This document shows positions 11,710 to 24,016 of a stretch of 64,000 nucleotides of DNA, piece after piece. This DNA comes from Phlebotomus papatasi. Lineage: Eukaryota > Arthropoda > Insecta > Diptera > Psychodidae. Each line of letters opens with the position of its first letter. Within the stretch, counting starts at the first letter, position 1. The notes beneath the pieces are model-generated. The model saw nothing but the letters and a program-made list of their open reading frames with translations. It ran no database searches and was not told where the DNA came from. The position numbers were made by a program, and so were the translations under genes. The stretch covers positions 12,214,001 to 12,278,000 of the forward strand of contig NC_077223.1 of assembly GCF_024763615.1 (NCBI RefSeq), given 5' to 3'.

Positions 11710-14700
11710 ATGGCCAGTCAGAATCGGCCAAATAGTCAGAAGCATCATCCGAACGAACATAAGCCGGCAAATCTCGTGTGCGGCTATTGTGGTTTGATGG
11801 TGGAGAGTGCAGCATCGCTGCGTGTGCACATCCACTTCAATCATGAGAATGCCAGTCGCTGGACTAGCGCATCATCCCCAACCTCCTCAACTATGAGAAT
11901 AACATCGCCCAACGAGGGGGCGTCCGTGTCTCCTACGGACTCGGAGAATAACAATCAGCCATTTAAGCGTCAAAAAACACCCAATAACTCACCCATCGAC
12001 GAGAAGACGTGCCAGCAGAATCCCGTTGCAGCTCCGGCGGATTCGAGCGACAATAAGCCACCGTCGCCGGTACATCAACACCAGATTGGCTCAACAACGG
12101 CGGCCTTCGAAGAAGCTAGCTCGCGCGCCTACGTTCAACAATCTAGCACATACTACGGCCATCCTTTCTTGGCCCCACCAACTTATGAGGCCAGCTACAG
12201 TCTTTTGGCTAATAACTACGACGGCATGCAGCAGCAGCTGATAGGTCAGCAGACACGACAGCAACAACACGAGTACAAACAACCAGTGCCTTCACACCGT
12301 TATCATCCCTACCATCAGCAGCCCATCAATAATCACAATCCGCCCTCACCTCAGCACCATCACATTGCAAGCACCTCTAGCTCGGCCCCAGCACCCCTCT
12401 CCGACACAATTATCAATTCCACCTCCGTCAGATTGGTGAGTAGCCCTTTTTAAAATATGTTTTTTTTTACTACAGTAGAGTCTCGCTATACCCGGGTGAC
12501 ACAAAATCCTTTAAAAAGGCTGAATTCAGCCTGAGCTTTCAGGTCCTAAGGCTGAAAATCTCCTGAGGCCCTTGTAAAAAACCCTGAGGTTGGTGTATGG
12601 AAATGAGACAGTTTTGCGCTCTTACTTTCGTGGCGGATAGCGGAACTTCAAAATCTTAGAAATCAGGCTGAATTCAGGTTTATTATTTTTGCTTTCATAA
12701 GCCTGAATCAGGGGGGTGACATTAGATCTAAACACTGCGACCGGTTTTAGTGTAGATTTTTCCCTGTTTTCGTACACATTTCACGAGATATCTTCAAAAT
12801 TACGTAGGTTGCCAATTTGGGGTTTTCGGTTGCCTCTTCGTTATTAAATTAGCTTTTATATTGTATTTGTATAATTTGCTAATTCATTCTACAATGACAG
12901 AAAACAGCTAATAAACTCAAAAGTTTTTTCGGCACGCTAGAAACATATGAGAAACATAGAAAATGTCATACCCCTGGCCTAAATACTCAGATTCAGACCA
13001 AGTTTCCCTGAATGATACTTTAGGTTTCAGACTTTTTTCAGCCTGAATCCTCATGGGCTACTTATCTCTCCCTGAATGATACCTTAGGTTTCAGGCTCAT
13101 TTCAGCCTGAAATCAGCAAACAACACTTCTTGCCGTGGAAAAAATAAATTATCAATTCATTATTTTCTATTTACATAAATAACAAATTCAATAAATATTT
13201 TTCTTATTTTAATTTAAGTTTTTAAGTCTTTTTGTTCATTTTTTTTAAGCGTGGGGACTATATGTTATGTTCTATATATTACTTCAGGATTTTTTTCAAA
13301 AAATAGAATTTTTTAAACAACAAAAATAGTAAAATGATCATATTTGTGACCTGGCTTTTTGGACCCTTTTCCTGTCATACTTAAGTCACATGTATTGTCT
13401 GCAAGGAGTGTTAAAATCCATCTTGTGTGGCTGAAGATTGATGTCTGATGCCGTAGAGACCATGCGACGGAGATCATAAAAAGATAAAAAAAAAATTAGA
13501 ATCTTAAAATGAATTCAGACTTAATTTAACCTTAATACTAAGGCAGTTTTAAGGAATGTCAAGAGGATAATTAAACAAATAAAAGCACGTAAATATAAAT
13601 TTTAGCATTCAATATCACTTTTCACATAGTGTAATACATTTCCGGACAGTATTTTGCCAAGAAACAACCTTCCGGATAAAAGAAATTGCTGGAATGTTCT
13701 TTGACAAGCTGGGAAGCAAAAATCGCCTTTTTTGGCAACACAAATACCTATACCACATATTAGCCAGTTGTTGTTCACTGTTTTAACAAGCTAATAGTGA
13801 TTTTCGGTAGCATAGCGCCCCATTTTGTTAGCATAAAACCCTAACCAAGAAAATTTTTTGCATACTTACCAAAACACTATTTTTTTCTTTCTTCTTGGTG
13901 ATCTTTCACTGCCGGATCATGCACAAAACTGTTTTGAACCAAGATTACATTTACACTTTCCACCTGTAAAGGTGAAACACTAAAACAAGTCAAGATGTTT
14001 ACAATTGCACTTTCCTCCTCAAGTGACAGCAGAATTGTGAAATTCCTTCTAGTAGAATTTACACATCTAGTCACCGCGGAGCGCTAATGTCTCTTAGGAG
14101 TAAAATTGAAAACGATCAGAATTCATGTTTAATATCAATATAGCTGAGAACAGGATGAGTTTCCTTAGTCATGAGGATGTGTCACCCGGGATAGTCCATG
14201 TAATTTTTTAAAATTATCAACGATTTTTGTATTGAAATTGCGCGATGGCTTCCACTTTCTTTGCTATTGTGGTACTTGTCCTTGCTCTCTTCATTATGGA
14301 TCACAATTATCACAACTACTCAATAAAATTTGCCAAAAATATTAAAATAATTATGCATGTCGCATACTAAAAAAACATAACCTAACTTAAAATCAGTGTT
14401 TTGAAATCAACGGTCGATAAATTGTGGACTATAGAGCGATGGCCTATAGCGAGACTCTACTGTACCTTATTCCCATCTCTAGTTGTCACCCTTTCAAATC
14501 GCCCCTTTTCGAATAACTAAAAACTGTCTTGAAAAATACGTTCCCTGGAGTGAACTTAATTAGTAAATAAGGTAGAGTCATCACTTATGGACGTTATACA
14601 CTTATGTACAACTTTGCAAAAATCATTCTCACCTAAAACAGATTTTGAAAAATTGCAAAATTGTTAATCACAGAATAAACTGATAATTTTATGTTTTTTC

Positions 14701-17700
14701 AAAATCTGTTTTAGATAAGAACTTAAAATTTTTGAAAGATGTCCATAAGTGTATAACGTCCATAAGTGATGACTTCACCCTAATTTTATTTTACATTCTC
14801 CTTATAAACTGATAAGTGTGTTAAATTCTCGGAATCGCTTTCAGTCTTTGTTACGTGAAAACCTAATCCAAAACTACCGTCTTAGCGTTTTAGGTTTAAA
14901 TTATTTAAATTGCGATTATTATCATTCCAAAGCTTTTTCTTTATAGTTTAAGATGGCAAAAACAAAAGAAGTTAAGAATTTTCTTTTCAATACTTATGGT
15001 TTATTAGCTAAAACATTAAATATTTTGTGTACCTGAACATTACATTATATGGGTTTTAGACATAACGTATAACTATGGCTTCATTTCTATGATTTTGAAG
15101 TGGATAAGTTTTATGGAAAAAATTTTACTTAAGATGATATAAGAGCAATTAATTTCTTATTTTTTGGGATTGTGCTCCGGCTTGTTATTTAAAAAAAAAA
15201 TTGAGACATTCAGAAACGAATTTGAACTAACATCAAATCTGAAGACTGTTACCAAAATGTGAAAAATTAAAGAGCCTATGTTTCAGTAGTAATATAAACG
15301 TCCCAGAAGGACTATATTATGACTGTATCTCCTTACTTAAACCTGACATAAAGTTTTAATACCTAAACTAGTTCATTTACATTTAACATTTTTACATTTT
15401 AACATTTTTTAGAATGTAAATTGGAGTTTTAGTATACACCTTGCGAGAAAATTAAGTAAAAATTTTAATATTTTTAAGAAAAGTCTTGAATTTTTTATAA
15501 TGTATTTTTTAAACAATATAAAGTGCCCATAAAAAATATCAGAAAATCAGTTATTAGTTTACTGATAACCAAAGCAATCTTTAATTACACTGAGAAAAAA
15601 ATGGGGGTGCGATTAACTTTTTTCCTCATAATTTTAACACTTTGTAGGTGTAAAAATATATTAACATTTTTTAATGTTAATTTTGCACCTTTTTAAGGGT
15701 AAAATTAACATGAAAAAGGGTAACTTTAACTCCTAATACACCTAAAAGCATAATATTTACACCCATTTCGGATCAGTAATGCAGGGTAAAATTAACATTT
15801 CCAGAATGTTATTTTAACTTTTTCGTATTTCTCTCAGTGTAGCGAGAAATGTGTAGCTTATAATTCTTGTTAAGAAATCCGAAAAATTCAAATTCTTGAC
15901 AAAAAAAAATCCAAAAAAAGTTGCAATTTTCATGAGTGTATTTCGTACCAAGAAAAATCCAGGAAAATCGTGATGACATAAATTTTATTCTTTTTTAATG
16001 CTTTTTCCAGAATAAAATTTTAATTTTAACATGCTCTAAAAATATTTAAGAAAAAAATGGTTTTTAATAACAGGTTCAATAGGAAGAGGCTTTTAATTCT
16101 CTTAATAATAAAGATTTAACAAATATATGCAGTTCAAGTTTTCAAAGTGTTTCTATTACGCGAGTGATTTCTATCAAGTATATCACTTTTTACCAGCAAA
16201 AATATTCTTGATTAACTTTTAAAATCTTAAGAAGAATATTTTAGTGCAATAAATCAAGGGTACACTAGATATTGAAATTGCTTTGACTTGGTTTGCGAAG
16301 TGGACAGAAAAGAAACAGCGCGTCCAAAATGACCGAGCGACGCAATTTTCAACTCCTTTTGCGTTTCCAAGGCCCAGGGGAGGATGTTTTAAATCTACCA
16401 TCTAAGTCTCTATCCACCAAGAATTTCTCTCCCCACCCTGCGCTCTCTTGTAAATTATTCAAATGAAAAGTGGGGGTACTTTCCCTACGCAAGCGATATT
16501 TTTTGCTCATCGGAAAATGTTCATGATTGAAGTTTTTCTCCCCAGTATTCAAAAAAAAAAAAAAAAAAAAAAAATTGGACGCGTTTGTCTTGGCAAGGGC
16601 TTCTAATGAAGTGTTCAAAGTTGTGGAAAAATGAGAGTAAAAGGGTTAATCATTTCTCCAATGCCCAAAAAAAAAAAGAATAATTTTTGGTTAAAACTTT
16701 TTTAATGTGTGATTTTCAATGATGATATTGTAAATAATCTTTATACATAATTCATCGGTTTCCTATTCCAGTTTAAAGAAAATCTTCATAATATCAACTA
16801 CAAGTTTCACTTTTCGTGTAGCAAACAGTAAAATATATTTTTACGAGGGTTGAAAGGGGATGACTCGAAAGAGACGGAAAAAATATTGCTGTAATTAAAT
16901 TTGATTTCTGACCCTTAGGTCATTTAGGTCTTCTCCATGCCTTTTTGTGTCTCGCCAAATATACCTGGGTTCAGGCAGGACTTAGTGTGTACATTTCTCT
17001 ATAGTTACCTACCTATTAACTCTGCAGGATAGAGTTTTGATGCAGTTCTTTTAAATTTTCTTTAGAATATTTTTCAAAAAGAAAAGGAATTATATTTTTG
17101 AAAGAAGGTATATACAATATTAAATCATTTTATGCAAGAGAAAATCCCTTTATCAAGAGAAAAATTTTAGGTGTTTTTCAATAATTTTGTTTTATTGTGA
17201 TCAAGGGCGTACCCAGGATTTCAGTTAGGGGGGGGGGCTAAGTCTCAAATTTTGTTGGCGGGGGGGGGGGGGTAACTTAATTTTTATTTTGAAAAAAAAA
17301 ACGTAAAATATACAATGGGATAAAAAGTATCTATAAATATAAGATGGTCTTATTTTTCACCAGAGATTAGCCTATGCCCAAATTTTAGGTATTCTTAAGG
17401 AACGATCATCAGTGTTCCTCGGACAAGTGTATTGTCTCCCATATTATTGTCCACAAATAAAATTAATTTTTTAGAAATTATTCGATACTTTTTACCAAAT
17501 AACTACAGCAAGGATGCATTCCGTTAGTTCATATTTAGAGCAGAATCACATTTACAGTAAAATGCTCACCGTATTTCGTTAATTTACGTATTTACACTGC
17601 AATTCTTACGCAAATTTTGAATCACCGTATTACCTTATCTCATACTCTGTGGCATTAGATGAAAATAGTATAAGAAAATTGAATAAATAAAATGAAAATG

Positions 17701-20700
17701 CGACAAACGGTAGAAAAAACTATAGGATTTCTTGCTACAGTTTTTCGTAAAGTTTTTTGCTCACCGTTTGTCGTATTTTTGCTGTATTTCTTCAGTTTTC
17801 TCATATTATTTTCACCTAGTGTCACCAAATATGAGATAAGGTAACACGGTAATTGAGAATTTGCGTAAGAATTGCAATGAAAATGCGTAAATTAACGAAA
17901 TACGGTTAGGCTTTGGCGGTGACAATGAGCATTTAATATTTAACATTTCATTTCGTGATACCCTTCAATGCAAAAAGGGACTATCAGTCTTTAGAGAATT
18001 AATGATATGCTTCTGAGAATTTCCAGCTTTGTTATTTTTATTTAAGGAAAATTTACTTAAAGAGTTACGATTGTCAAGAAGACTAAAAAACAGAATATTT
18101 TTTTCCAAATTTATTTTCCAGTATAATAAAAAAATCAACTTCTTAAGAATAAAAGGAACAAGATTTAAACTATATTTTCTGAATTTTAATTTAAAAATTT
18201 TTAAAATTCAGCCATTGAGCTATGTTTTCTGATATTAAAGACGTTAAATTTCCTGTTAGGTGATGAATTAAACTAGTCTTTGAACGAAGGATTTCGTGTT
18301 TACTTGATCATAACTTGTTCTATAAAACGAAACATGGTGTAAAATACTTCTAAAATGCTATTCCTTCAAGGATGCGACCCCAATAGGAATAAGCGGTTGT
18401 AAATGATAATGATGATGATGATGAAGGACTGGTTTAACGGGTTTAACTCATTAACACGAAATATTTGATTTTTGGATGTCGGATGAACTTATTTCAAGAA
18501 ATCTTGTCCATCGAAAAGTTTTTTTTTCTCAAAAAGGTCTCCGAATTCCAAAAATCAGATGCCTACAGCTGAATTTTTAAAAGAAAATTAAATTTTATGT
18601 ATTAAATTTTCCCAAAAACCCAATAAGTCCTCAAGTTCAAGTATGGGTTTAACTCATCTATTAATGTAGATGAGTTAAACCCGGGTAAAAGGGGTCAGAT
18701 GAATCTACTCTAAGTAATTGTTACTAAAGAAAAGTGAGTATTTTTCAATATTCGTTTCGTTTTTATTTTTTTTAATAAAAATGTCAAAAAATATAGTTTA
18801 AATGTTATGCTTTTATATGCCTAGGAGCTTGAATTAAATAGACTTTTTATTATGTTGAGAAAAAAGTTAGAAAATATGCTATTTTCAGCCTTTTTGACCC
18901 GCATAACCTCTCAACCGATCAAAGTTCAAACCCGTCAAATAATATCTGCAGATATCTTTAAGATTTCTGTAGAGAAAATCTACACCTCTACAGAATATCT
19001 GCAGATAAATTCTGTAGATATTCTTACGAATTTTATTTGGGCTTGGGACAAAATTCGTCAGAATATTTCGGCAGATTTATGACGAATCTCTGATGAATTT
19101 CTGTAGATATTCTGTAGATTTTTTCTACATTCCAGACTTTCCAGACAAGATGTGTCAGAAGAGATGGAAAAATTTTTCACTGAAGTTTGCAAAATTCTAT
19201 AGAGTTATTCTTAGTGATATCACGGTGTTTATATAAAATAAAGAATTCTGCGACGCCGTGTTACAAGTAGAGAAAAGTGAAGTGAAAACTTTAAACAGAG
19301 TGTCGACCAAAATTTCGTGTTTTTGTATCATTCGATTGGCGATTTTTAAGAAATTAGTATTTTTGCTCGCAGTTTTTTTACGTATCTAAAATGTGTACTC
19401 GGTAATGCTTGTTAAGCAGAGCATACAATTTTCTTTATAACTTCTACAGTTTCTTCATAAATCAACAATATTTTTGTGAAGTAATGGAGGTTATGCAAAT
19501 TTTCTAGGGAGAAATTCTGCCGAGAATCTGCAGATTTTCTCTGAATGTACTAGAATATACCGTTAAAATTCAAAAAACCTCCGAGTAAAATCGGCAGGTA
19601 GAGCAATGATTTGACGGGAAGTCAATGTACGACCTCAGCTTCTCTTCAATTTCACCTCTGACTACTCCATCTGATAGCTTCATATAAACTGTCGGAGTCG
19701 TCAGTGCTTTTTTTTAAACATATCCCCCGATGAGGTCAATCGCGTCAAGTTTTCTTAAGGCCTCTACACAGTGGGAGCAATTTTCATTAAAAAAATGCAT
19801 TTTTGAAGGAAATTTTCTGCACTTCTATATGTGGAAACGTTAAAATTCTGTCAAAAATGCAATTTTTGACAAAATCTCTTCCCAACGTGTATAGGCCATT
19901 AAGAAGATTATTAAAAAAAATATGGGTAGAATCCAAGATGAATATCACAAGCATATCACAAATATGTCAGAACATTCAATACTCATATATGTTTTTTTTT
20001 GGAGAAACTCAAAAATAAATTAAATAAAGAAAAATGTAAAGTACAATCTTATGGCGCTGGCACACCTTTTCAATTGAGTGAAATTCAATCGTTAGAAATT
20101 TTACCTCTTACTCTTTCAAACTTTAATCAGATATAGTTGTCTCTTTCTGCCAAATGAAATTTAAAATTAAAATTGAAAATGACATTGAAATTTAATATCC
20201 ATTTGACAGAAAGAGATAGCTATATCTGATTTTAGTTTGAAAGAGTAAGAGAGGTAAAATTTCAATCGTTTGAAATTCACTCAATTGAAAAGGTGTGCCA
20301 GCACCATTAAAAATTAAATAAAATTTAATCTTTTTCGAAATATTTAAGTTTTGATAAAACGAAGGACACTACTACAAAGAGTCTCTCCCAATTTTACAGT
20401 ATGCTAAAACTCACGAGATGTAGCTCTCCGTGAATTAAAATGTTACACAGTTTTTGGGTACGAATTTAAAATATATTTCATAAAAATTATCAGAAAATTA
20501 TAGAATCAGAAAATTATTATATAAATTGAGAAATAACGAGAATAATATTTTCAAAATTATTCAATTCTTATTTTTCTATTACAAATATTTCATAAATCTG
20601 AGTTGTCAACACTGTACTAGTCGGGTAAAAGTATCTACGTCACTGGCAGTTCGATTTGGCCCACCTTATACTTGAAACTCCTTGGGTAGAATCATTTTGA

Positions 20701-23700
20701 GAAACTTTCTTTCTTCTCAATAACATATTGTATGGTAAATTGTTATGCCCAACGCACAATAACTTTTGTTTTGTAAACATGTTTTTGACATTTCAATGAG
20801 AGTGAGTGAAATCTAAATCTAGTCATCTTACTCACTCTCATTGAAATGTCAAAAACATGTTTACAAAGTAAAAGTTATTGTGCGTCGGGCATTAGTGCTA
20901 AAAAAAACGCTTAACTTTTTTAAATTTTTGTATGTAGTACAGAACGGGCAACAGTCCTGCCCTGCTCTCCCCTCATTGGGCTTTTAATGGTTTTTGAGTT
21001 TCTATTTTTGTATTGACTTGACACTGTACAAATGAGCAGTACAACATCAAATTTGAGAAATGACTAAATTATTTATAACTTTAAAAGCAGTAGAATTTTC
21101 ATGAAAGTTTTGATCTCTATGAATTGAAAAATTAGGCCCATTTTTGGAAAGATTTGGATTTTTTACTGATCAAATTTAATTTTTTTTTTGCTAAAAACAT
21201 ATTTTTTTACTTTTCATTTGTTTTTGAATTTTTTTTGACGCTTCTAGGGGGGGCAGCTGCCCGCCCCCCGCCTGCCCCTAGCTGGGTACGCCCATGATTG
21301 TGATATTAAGGAATAAGTTTTATTAAACATATATATGTAGAGTAGATCAAGAGAAATTATTGAAAAATTCGCAAGAGAGCCACAAAAGCCATAAGTGAAA
21401 GTGGAGGAATGTTTATTGTAAATTTCCAAAGAATTTTCAGGTGTTTGTCACTTCCTTCTTTTTGTTCGTTAATGGGTGATTTCACCAAAAATTATCTCTC
21501 GTCTCTCTTCATCAACAAGCTCTTCATCTTATCTCTGAAATATTTAAATGGATTTCCTTTAGCGACTAATCTTGATGGTTCTCCCTTTATTTCTCTCTTT
21601 TCCTTTTCGCGTGCAGCAAATGGCAAGTGAAGGCGATCCTCAGATGGTGTCACCAAAGCAGTGTGACAAATGTGGCTTCGTTTGTGATTCTGTGAATGTG
21701 TTAAATGAGCACTGTTCCACACAACATGGCACTGGAGAGTCTCAAGACACAGAGTCAATGGGATTCTCAATGAATCAGCAAGGACCTCAACATCCGTATA
21801 TCAAGGAAGAAACGACGTCAGACATTCTAGACTTGGATTCCCAAAAAGTTGTATATCCGCAACAACATCATGATGGTGTTCTTCCAACGGATACAACAGC
21901 ACTACCACCGATGCATTCTCTACATCCCTTGCAATCCATGCAGAGACATACGTTGATGTGGCATGAACCACAATCAAGTTATATGCCTCAGCAACAAACC
22001 CTAAAACCACAATATTTTCCCTCGATGAAGGCACCGTATCCGGTGTTGGGCAATAAACCAGATTATGGATCGGCAGCTGTTAAGGGTGAATATATGTCCC
22101 AGACAATGCTGCCCCCGCCTGATGTGAAGATGTTTGCAGATTCCAGCAATAATCAGGTGACAACGAGTCAGTCAGACTTCCCTACCACTACAACTCCAGC
22201 AGACAGTGATGCTGCATTCAGGACACAATTTGAGCCAGCATCTTCATCTTTGCCCAACAGCCAACAACCGAAGAGTTCATCATGGAAAAGCAATGAGGCA
22301 CGCCGTCCAAAAACATATAACTGTACGGCGTGCAACAAATGGTTTACAAGTTCGGGACACCTAAAGCGCCACTACAATACAACTTTGCACAAAAATGCGG
22401 TGAAGAGTAGTGGACAACCGGATCCGGCTACACTGCCCATCAGTGCCCATCACCATCCGGCTCGGGATTCTGTGAAAAATAATCATCACATTAGCGCCAC
22501 TGATCCACCACCTTTGGTGATACCAACTTCATCGGCAATGGATACAGCAGATGGTGAATTTAGCACCGGAACTCAACAGTATACCGGTGGGGATTTTCGT
22601 GGTGGCCTCCTGGGTCAGGTGACGCCCACAGAGAACAACAGCGTGTATCAGGCACAGCAATTCTGTCCAAATCCCCCAAACGGGGAAGCAGGTCCCTCCG
22701 CCCTCCATGCCTCCCAGCCGAGGGGCCTGCTGACACACATGGCCAACATCACGCCGTTGGCGTCCCACCAGGAGGTGCCACAGCCAATTCCTACTACCAC
22801 CATCCGCACCATCATCCACCCATCCACCAGCCAGGTCATCATCAGTTCAATAATGGAGCAACCACCGCCACCGTACACCATCAGGCAGCCGCCGGATATG
22901 CACCATACGGCGCCCTCTCCGCTCACAATCCCATTGCACCGGGCGGACATGCCGGCGAATTATCCCATTATTATTGGTGATCATGGGGCTGTGGATGATC
23001 GGGAGGCGTATACCTATGAGACGACTTTTGACATCGAGACGCCCGTTACGAGATTCACATCGCAAGTCATCGGTGATACGGTTCCACCATTTTCACCGGA
23101 CATGCCTGAACATCATGTCGCTGTGCGTTCCTTGACGCCCAAGATGGCCGCCATAGCGCCACCTGTATCGCCATCATCACCTAGCGTGACAACATCAGCG
23201 CGCCAGGGAAAGCCCGCTAAGAGAGTATACAGGAGTACAAAGAAGGGAGGCTTTGTTGAGCAAGGAGGAGAGCCACTAAAATGCATCGAATGCGATAAAG
23301 TATTTAATAAGGCATGCTACCTCACCCAACATAATAAGACATTTCACAGTGGTGAGAAGCCTTTTAAGTGCCAGCGATGTGGGAAACGATTCCCCTGTGG
23401 CCAAACTCATGAATCGCACGTAGTGAAGCATATGGGTGAAAAGCCATTCAAGTGTGATCAATGTCCCAAGCAATTCAATCACAAAACCGACCTGAGGCGC
23501 CATCAGTGCCTCCATTCCGGCTATAAGCCTTACACCTGCGATCAATGCGGAAAGGGCTTCATACGTAAGGATCACTTGATGAAGCATAAAGATGTGCATA
23601 AGAAAAAAGCAGCGGGAGTTAAGAAGCAGCTGACCCAGGGAAAGGGTGCCAACAAGAAGGCAATTACTGCGACAAATGTGCCAAATTTACAAGTTATTCC

Positions 23701-23725
23701 CAACGATAATGTCTTGCATATCTAG
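11710..23725 (+). CDS. C2H2 zinc-finger protein, two coding exons, 944 aa
   Basis: A nuclear DNA-binding protein, probably a transcription factor. Exon 1 is 11710-12435 (242 codons; an in-frame TAG directly precedes the ATG), followed by donor GTGAGT. Exon 2 is 21617-23725 after acceptor GTGCAG; the join is phase 0. Seven fingers in three groups are visible: one near residues 24-45 and one near 258-279, both with an H-X4-H spacing; one near 478-500 (CTACNKWFTSSGHLKRH, H-X5-H); and four tandem fingers from about 798, joined by HSGEKPFKC-type linkers. The long spacers are rich in Pro, Gln, Ser, Thr and His and look disordered. The tail is Lys-rich and ends NVLHI. The spacing of fingers 1-3 is unlike a simple tandem array, so the C-terminal four probably do most of the DNA binding. 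I do not recognise the ortholog. The 9.2-kb intron holds nested transposons. Confidence 0.9.
12473..14462. mobile_element. Pogo-like MITE split by another element
   Basis: It begins CAGTAGAGTCTCGCTATA after a TA and ends TATAGCGAGACTCTACTG before a TA. The right part (about 14191-14462) is the reverse complement of the element at 38229-38561 and includes its short transposase-like start. Between them sits a sequence with its own inverted ends CCCGGGTGACACA ... TGTGTCACCCGGG (12491-14190). About 45 bp of the outer left end expected from the clean copy are missing, so this is a rearranged or composite insertion. Confidence 0.65.
12491..14190. mobile_element. Element with CCCGGGTGACACA inverted ends, nested in the pogo-like MITE
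   Basis: Inverted ends CCCGGGTGACACA(AAATCCT) and (AGGA)TGTGTCACCCGGG. The interior repeats the motif TTCAGCCTGAATC and CCTTAGGTTTCAG several times (12520-13110). There is no transposase frame. GTCACCCGG also occurs next to a pogo-like end at 36785-36825, so this could instead be an internal part of a related pogo family. Confidence 0.45.
14568..14782. mobile_element. MITE with TAGGGTGAAGTCATCACTT ends
   Basis: A 215-bp element with long inverted ends: left TAAGGTAGAGTCATCACTTA then TGGACGTTATACACTTATG, matched in reverse at 14738-14782. The internal arm AAACAGATTTTGAAAAA is also inverted (AAAATCTGTTTTAGAT), so the whole element folds back. It is non-coding and intronic. Confidence 0.8.
15596..15841. 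mobile_element. MITE with TACACTGAGA ends
   Basis: A 246-bp element, TACACTGAGAAAAA ... TTTCTCTCAGTGTA, whose interior repeats GTTAATTTTGCACC and GGTAAAATTAACAT in opposite orientations. It has no open frame. Confidence 0.7.
17560..17933. mobile_element. Palindromic MITE (AATGCTCACCGTATTTCG ends)
   Basis: The arms AATGCTCACCGTATTTCGTT and CGAAATACGG ... GACAATGAGCATT mirror each other, as do CACCGTATTACCTTATCTCATA and TATGAGATAAGGTAACACGG nearer the centre. It is about 374 bp, non-coding, and nested in the hAT-like element. Confidence 0.75.
18645..18682. repeat. Perfect hairpin (16-bp stem, 6-nt loop)
   Basis: GGGTTTAACTCATCTA, loop TTAATG, then TAGATGAGTTAAACCC. The word GGGTTTAACTCATTAA recurs upstream near 18439, so this may be the tip of a decayed fold-back element. 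Confidence 0.7.
18945..19135. repeat. Cluster of CTGCAGATAT / CTGTAGATATTC words in both orientations
   Basis: TCTGCAGATATC, CTACAGAATATCTGCAG, TTCTGTAGATATTC and ATTCTGTAGATTTTTTCTAC recur within 200 bp and pair with each other. It looks like a decayed fold-back element; no ends can be fixed. Confidence 0.35.
19757..19899. mobile_element. Small MITE (AAGGCCTCTACACA family), copy 1
   Basis: AAGGCCTCTACACAGTGGGAG at the left and CCCAACGTGTATAGGCCATT at the right are inverted; GTGGAAACGTTAAAATTCTG and TTTTTGACAAAATCTC are internal landmarks shared with the copy at 56475-56591. It is 143 bp and nested in the hAT-like element. Confidence 0.6.
19953..20668. mobile_element. Long TIR element, right-complete copy
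   Basis: Nearly identical to 8612-9331 and including the same nested palindrome. The right terminus AAAAGTATCTACGTC ... TTTGGCCCACCTTA is complete and is the inverse of the left terminus of the other copy. The left terminus is missing. The word GGGTAGAATC occurs on both sides (19923 and 20686), which may be a target duplication or chance. Confidence 0.7.
20051..20307. mobile_element. Palindromic MITE nested in the long TIR element (copy 2)
   Basis: ATGGCGCTGGCACACC at the left and GGTGTGCCAGCACCAT at the right give near-perfect arms of over 100 bp. It occupies the same position as the insertion at 8714-8970. Both tips are intact here. Confidence 0.8.
20743..20894. mobile_element. Hairpin MITE (TTATGCCCAACGCACAATAA family), copy 2
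   Basis: TTATGCCCAACGCACAATAA at the left, the inverted TTATTGTGCGTCGGGCATTA at the right, and arms TGTTTTTGACATTTCAATGA inverted across a short centre. Near-perfect pairing over about 70 bp suggests a fairly young copy. Confidence 0.8.
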
Positions 23726-24016
23726 GTGATTGCCTAGAAGTCAACAATACTCTCTTTTAGTTTGCTTTTTTAACCACTGATCCTCCATATAGCAATAACT
23801 CTAGCAAATATAGTATTTAGTAAAAAAAAAAAGACAAACAAAATGATTCCTCACTTGAAAACCTATTAATGGTCTTGATTTTGCCCAGGGATCTCCCCTA
23901 AAAGAATATCTTTCTAAACTCTTTTTTTTGGGATGAATACATAGATAAAAGAATAATAACAGAAGTCAGTTGATTTCAACACTGAGAAAAGTTCATCTGG
24001 TAAGTTCATATGCTTA
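23726..24016 (+). other. 3' region of the zinc-finger gene
   Basis: Downstream of the TAG at 23723-23725. I see no canonical AATAAA close to the stop, so the 3' end of the transcript is undetermined. Confidence 0.3.

Larger units (their letters stand above)
17202..21296. mobile_element. hAT-like non-autonomous element, 4.1 kb, with 8-bp TSD
   Basis: The left end CAAGGGCGTACCCAGG and the inverted right end CTGGGTACGCCCATG are flanked by perfect 8-bp direct repeats ATTGTGAT at 17194-17201 and 21297-21304. An 8-bp duplication with CA...TG ends is the signature of hAT-superfamily insertion. No transposase frame is present; subterminal sequences are G-run rich at the left and C-run rich at the right. 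At least five other elements sit inside (17560-17933, 19757-19899, 19953-20668 with its nested 20051-20307, and 20743-20894). The element is in the zinc-finger intron. Confidence 0.8.
12436..21616 (+). other. 9.2-kb intron of the zinc-finger gene
   Basis: Donor GTGAGT at 12436 and acceptor TTTTCGCGTGCAG ending at 21616. Within it I find a composite pogo-like element (12473-14462), several MITEs and a 4.1-kb hAT-like element (17202-21296) whose right end lies only 320 bp before the acceptor. There is no internal exon I can support. Stretches between the named elements (about 14783-15595, 15842-17201) are AT-rich with poly(A) and poly(G) runs and no gene. Confidence 0.8.

Noticed and set aside
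17230..17271. Poly(G) runs as a possible quadruplex regulatory site
   Set aside because: They belong to the subterminal region of the hAT-like element and are mirrored by C runs at its other end.
21492..23599. Antisense open frames across zinc-finger exon 2
   Set aside because: Shadow frames of a clear zinc-finger coding exon; several overlap one another.
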